Source: an uncultured Clostridia bacterium (lineage in GTDB: Bacteria; Bacillota; Clostridia; Christensenellales; Aristaeellaceae). From it: DNA of 8,837 nt. The stretch covers positions 1 through 8,837 of the forward strand of contig CALGYL010000086.1 in assembly GCA_937934775.1 (NCBI GenBank), given 5' to 3'. The first letter of the stretch is position 1. The number at the start of each line of letters is the position of its first letter. The translations under genes and the position numbers were made by a program. A model generated the notes under the pieces. The model saw only the letters and a list, made by a program, of their open reading frames with translations. It was not told the origin of the DNA and ran no database searches. This document shows, piece by piece, positions 6,262 to 8,837 of this stretch.

Positions 6262-7422
6262 ATGCCAGTATCCATCGCCACAAAGGGCGATCGACTCCAT
6301 TTCTCCGGTCTCAAATGTGCCTGTGGCGAACCGCACCAGGCCCCGACGCAGGATCTGTTCATCGGATCGGACATGGCCTTGAAACTCCCCCGCTACGTTA
6401 AAAAGCGGGAGCTGGGCGACAGGGCGGTGCTGATCGCCGACCAGGCGGCCTATGACGCCGCGGGGCGCGCCGCGCTGGAAGCCTTCCGCAAGGCAGGTTT
6501 TGAAGTGACGCTGGCGCTTTTGTCCCGACCGCTGGCGGACGAGCGGGCGCTGGGCGAGGTGATGCTCACAATGCGCATGGACACCGAGTTCTTCATCGGC
6601 GTCGGCGCGGACCCGGTCGCCAATGTGACCCGCGCGGCCGCGGCGCAGACCGAGCGCCCCTATGTGCTGCTGGGTACCCAGCCCTCGGGCTGCGGTTTCC
6701 TCTCGCAGGAGGCGCAGATGTCGATGAAAGGGGAGCCGATGACGCTGCCCGCCGTCGCGCCGGAAGTGGTCGCCTTTGACCTGGGGTCCATGTGCGACGC
6801 GCCGCCGGAGGCGTACGCGCAGGGCCTTGCGGACCTGGCCGCCTGCCATCTGGCGCGGGCCGACTGGGCCGCGATGAAGCTATTGCGGGACGACGCCTAC
6901 TGCACGCTGTGCGCGGACCTGGCGGTGGAAGCGGCGGAGCGCGCCTTCGCGAACCTGGACCTGATCGCGTCACGCTCGGAAGAAGGCGCCCGCAAACTGG
7001 CGGAATCGCTTCTGATGGCGGGCGTCGCGGCGTACGTCTCGGGCGGCGCGCGGCCGGTGACCTCCTTCGCCCAGCGCCTTGCCCAGCGCCTTTCGCTTGC
7101 TGGCGAGGCAACCTATCCCGCCGCGCTGGCCGGGGCGGTACAGGACCTGCTGAACGCCTACCGCGCCTTCGATCCGGAAAAGGCGGCGGACGGCGGCAGC
7201 GACCACGCCGCGCTTTCCGTTCTGCAATCCCGGCGCGCAGGACTTAGGCAGGTGCTGGAGAGGCTTCCCTCGGGCGATGCGTTTGCCGCCGCCATTCGGA
7301 AGGCCGCGCCGGATCTGATTCCCGTCGTGCCGCAGCTTTCGGCGCCCAGCGCGGCGAATGTCGCCGCCTGCGGAGGGCTATTGGACTTCGCGATGCTGGC
7401 AGGATATCCGCCGGTTTCATGA
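6262..7422 (+). CDS. sn-glycerol-1-phosphate dehydrogenase-like protein lacking metal ligands
   Basis: The 386-residue protein follows the layout of the bacterial EgsA/AraM group of sn-glycerol-1-phosphate dehydrogenases (iron-type alcohol dehydrogenase superfamily). It has an N-terminal CACGEPH motif (19-25), FIGVGADPVANVTR in the NAD-loop position (111-124), TQPSGCG (139-145) where family members have T-x-x-S-M-D-G, AFDLGSMCDAPP, and GLADL...ADW (188-202). Asp191, one metal ligand, is kept. The usual SRPASGxEHxxSH stretch reads GGARPVTSFAQRLAQRL, with Gln271 and Gln275 in place of the histidines; the later conserved HG is also missing (AG, 290-291), and the Asp of SMDGY is Cys144. A normal metal-dependent dehydrogenase activity therefore seems unlikely. 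The frame is intact over full length with normal codon use, so it looks maintained. Start: ATG 6262, with GGAGG seven bases upstream; a TTG at 6256 is less likely. Confidence 0.75.
   Translation: MPVSIATKGDRLHFSGLKCACGEPHQAPTQDLFIGSDMALKLPRYVKKRELGDRAVLIADQAAYDAAGRAALEAFRKAGFEVTLALLSRPLADERALGEVMLTMRMDTEFFIGVGADPVANVTRAAAAQTERPYVLLGTQPSGCGFLSQEAQMSMKGEPMTLPAVAPEVVAFDLGSMCDAPPEAYAQGLADLAACHLARADWAAMKLLRDDAYCTLCADLAVEAAERAFANLDLIASRSEEGARKLAESLLMAGVAAYVSGGARPVTSFAQRLAQRLSLAGEATYPAALAGAVQDLLNAYRAFDPEKAADGGSDHAALSVLQSRRAGLRQVLERLPSGDAFAAAIRKAAPDLIPVVPQLSAPSAANVAACGGLLDFAMLAGYPPVS
7069..7092 (+). repeat. perfect 12-bp tandem duplication inside the G1PDH-like gene
   Basis: GCCCAGCGCCTT occurs twice back to back, encoding AQRL-AQRL (residues 270-277). 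It falls exactly where family members carry the metal-binding histidines. The identical copies suggest a recent or slippage-prone duplication, but the codon frame is kept. Confidence 0.8.
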
Positions 7423-7457
7423 TTTTTCCGCAAATTGCGCCCGAAAGGTCGTATTTT

Positions 7458-7470
7458 CACAAAATTTGTG
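7458..7470. promoter_or_regulatory. inverted repeat abutting the secG -35 box
   Basis: CACAAA-A-TTTGTG is a 6-bp inverted repeat around one base, ending one base before the secG -35 hexamer, in an A/T-rich stretch. It could be an upstream activator or repressor site, or just part of an UP element. Confidence 0.35.
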
Positions 7471-7499
7471 TTGTCAAGCCATCCGGGCTGTGCTATACT
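7471..7499 (+). promoter_or_regulatory. strong sigma-A promoter for secG
   Basis: TTGTCA (7471-7476), a 17-bp spacer and TATACT (7494-7499) with a TGC extension form a near-consensus promoter. A/T-rich sequence precedes the -35. The predicted start is near 7506, about 45 nt before the secG ATG. No terminator for the preceding gene is visible between 7423 and 7470. Confidence 0.8.
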
Positions 7500-7550
7500 A
7501 ATTTGGCTTACGCTTGGTATGCTGCCTCACATCGCTAAGGAGGGTTCTTC

Positions 7551-8045
7551 ATGGCAACTTTCATGTTGATCATCAACATTGTCATCATCCTCGTGGCCAT
7601 CGTGCTGATCGTCTCGGTTTTAATGCAGCAGGGCAATCGCGCCGGTCTGGGCACGATTGGCGGCGGCGCGGAGACTTTCTTTGGAAAATCCAAGGCCAAG
7701 AGTTACGAAGGCAAGCTGGAGCTGATCACAAAGATCTCTGCCAGCGTGTTTACGGTTTTGGTCATCGTTCTGGCCGCGACCTACAACCGGTTCGGCTCCA
7801 CCACCAGCGTGACGACGCCGGTTACGCCCGTTGCGGAAGCCACCGTCGCCCCGGCAACCAGTGCCGAAGCGACCGTACTGCCCGCCGAGACCGCCGCGGC
7901 TGAAACCGCCGCCACAGTCGAGCCGACTGTTGCCGCCGAAGCTGCCGCAACCGTTGCACCCACCGTCGCCGCAGAAGCCGCGACCGAAGCGCCGACTGCC
8001 GCGCCCCTAGCGACCGAAGCACCCGCCGCGACCCCCGCGGCATAA
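7551..8045 (+). CDS. secG: SecG protein-export membrane subunit with long Ala/Thr/Pro/Glu tail
   Basis: SecG is the small accessory subunit of the SecYEG translocon. Residues 1-80 are a standard SecG: first membrane helix (about 3-25), the hallmark MQQGNRAGLGTIGGGAETFFGK (25-46) in the cytoplasmic loop, and a second helix (about 57-78). Typical SecG proteins are about 75-80 residues, but this one runs to 164. From residue 82 the tail is almost only Ala, Thr, Val, Pro, Glu and Ser with no basic or aromatic residues, and contains a repeated TVAAEAA unit. By SecG topology the tail should lie on the outer face. The ATG has AGGAGG seven bases upstream. Identity is firm; the tail's role is unknown. 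Confidence 0.93.
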   Translation: MATFMLIINIVIILVAIVLIVSVLMQQGNRAGLGTIGGGAETFFGKSKAKSYEGKLELITKISASVFTVLVIVLAATYNRFGSTTSVTTPVTPVAEATVAPATSAEATVLPAETAAAETAATVEPTVAAEAAATVAPTVAAEAATEAPTAAPLATEAPAATPAA

Positions 8046-8072
8046 ACCGGTCCGTTTCCGCGAAAGGATCAT

Positions 8073-8112
8073 TCGCCTTCCTTCTCCTCGGAGCGGGAAG
8101 GCGATTATTTTT
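8073..8112 (+). terminator. intrinsic terminator or attenuator between secG and leuS
   Basis: TCGCCTTCC (8073-8081) pairs perfectly with GGAAGGCGA (8096-8104); further pairing inside (CTC with GAG) is possible. TTATTTTT (8105-8112) follows, a good termination signal. It begins 27 nt after the secG stop. The U tract touches the leuS ribosome binding site (GGAGG, 8113-8117). Confidence 0.8.
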
Positions 8113-8124
8113 GGAGGAATCTTC

Positions 8125-8837
8125 ATGAAAGAGTTTCCTATCTACGATCCGTCGGCCGTCGAGACCAAGTGGCAGGCGCATTGGGAGGATACCAACGCGT
8201 TCGCGGCCGAATCCAACCACGATAAGCCCAAGTTTTACCCGCTGATCGAGTTCCCCTACCCGTCCGGCGCCGGCCTGCACGTGGGCCATCCGCGCTCCAA
8301 CACCGCCATGGACATCATTGCCCGGAAGCGGCGCATGGAAGGCTACAACGTGCTGTTTCCCATCGGCTACGACGCCTTCGGCCTGCCGACGGAGAATTTT
8401 GCCATCAAAAATCACATCCATCCGGCCGTTGTGACGGAGAAGAACGTCAGCCATTTCCGCGAACAGTTGAAACGGCTTGGCTTTTCGTTCGATTATTCCC
8501 GCGAGGTCAACACCACCGATCCTTCATATTACAAATGGACGCAGTTCATCTTCTTGAAACTCTACGAAAACGGTCTGGCCTACAAAAGCGAGATGCCCAT
8601 CAACTGGTGCACCAGCTGCAAGGTGGGCTTGGCCAACGAGGAAGTCGTCGGCGGCGTGTGCGAACGCTGCGGCGGCGAAGTCGTGCGCAAGATCAAGAGC
8701 CAGTGGATGCTGAAGATCACCGCCTATGCCCAAAAGCTGCTGGACGGCCTGGACAACGTGGACTTCATCGAAAAGGTCAAGCTGCAGCAGCGCAACTGGA
8801 TCGGCCGCAGCGAGGGCGCGGAGGTGGACTTCAGGCT
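8125..8837 (+). CDS. leuS: leucyl-tRNA synthetase, N-terminal part (cut by right edge)
   Basis: LeuRS attaches leucine to tRNA-Leu. The 237 visible residues start MKEFPIYDPSAVETKWQAHW, as usual, and include the class I HIGH-type motif HVGH (52-55) in PYPSGAGLHVGHPRS, the DAFGLPTENFAIKN segment (83-96), and a zinc-ribbon with C162, C165, C179 and C182 (CTSC...CERC). The editing domain, KMSKS motif and anticodon-binding domain lie beyond the window. The ATG at 8125 has GGAGG seven bases upstream. No separate promoter or T-box (no AGGGTGGNACCGCG core) is seen in the 79-nt gap after secG, so expression may depend on readthrough of the terminator-like hairpin. Confidence 0.97.
   Translation, partial: MKEFPIYDPSAVETKWQAHWEDTNAFAAESNHDKPKFYPLIEFPYPSGAGLHVGHPRSNTAMDIIARKRRMEGYNVLFPIGYDAFGLPTENFAIKNHIHPAVVTEKNVSHFREQLKRLGFSFDYSREVNTTDPSYYKWTQFIFLKLYENGLAYKSEMPINWCTSCKVGLANEEVVGGVCERCGGEVVRKIKSQWMLKITAYAQKLLDGLDNVDFIEKVKLQQRNWIGRSEGAEVDFR

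Noticed and set aside
6116..6283. 56-codon N-terminal extension of the TSUP transporter
   Set aside because: It overlaps the promoter and start of the divergent gene, has no hydrophobic or family-like sequence, and a GTG at 6115 has a good ribosome binding site.
7429..7439. CGCAA-A-TTGCG inverted repeat as a terminator for the G1PDH-like gene
   Set aside because: The single-base loop cannot form an RNA hairpin of useful length, and no T run follows on the plus strand.
8046..8124. T-box leader for leuS
   Set aside because: The gap is only 79 nt and lacks the conserved T-box core; the hairpin with T tract is better explained as a terminator or simple attenuator.

Overview
The window looks like chromosomal DNA from a GC-rich member of the Bacillota, most likely a Clostridia lineage. 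Supporting signs are strong GGAGG-type ribosome binding sites, sigma-A-type promoters with TATAAT boxes, a cmk-plsC-ispH operon, an RpiR-family regulator, a clostridial-type HutP-family protein, a two-helix SecG and a bacterial LeuRS. I see no insertion sequences, phage genes, CRISPR array, tRNA or rRNA. All assignments come from reading motifs by eye; no database search was run.

Left part (1-2564, minus strand): one operon reads leftward. A well-formed promoter at 2536-2564 is followed by an unusually long leader of about 345 nt, then cmk (CMP kinase), plsC (lysophosphatidate acyltransferase, GTG start, 4-bp overlap with cmk) and ispH (terminal enzyme of the MEP isoprenoid pathway, cut by the left window edge).

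Middle (2565-5343, plus strand): a divergent promoter drives an RpiR-type regulator (HTH plus SIS domain). It is followed, with a 43-nt overlap, by an HI0933-like FAD flavoprotein, and then after 12 nt by a HutP-family protein. A 13-bp-stem hairpin at 5307-5343 separates this operon from a convergent gene.

Right-centre (5348-7422): a minus-strand TSUP (TauE/SafE-like) membrane transporter is divergent from a plus-strand gene with the fold signatures of sn-glycerol-1-phosphate dehydrogenase. The latter has lost the metal-binding histidines and other active-site residues, so it looks like a pseudoenzyme or a member with a changed function. A perfect 14-bp palindrome lies inside its promoter.

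Right end (7423-8837): a strong promoter drives secG, whose product is about twice the normal length because of an Ala/Thr/Pro/Glu-rich tail predicted to be outside the cell. A terminator-like hairpin ends only nucleotides before the ribosome binding site of leuS, which runs off the right edge.

Most of the window is housekeeping (nucleotide, phospholipid and isoprenoid synthesis, protein secretion, tRNA charging). The best candidates for something undescribed are the ligand-less G1PDH-like protein, the HutP-family protein away from histidine-utilisation genes, the SecG tail, and the long cmk leader.
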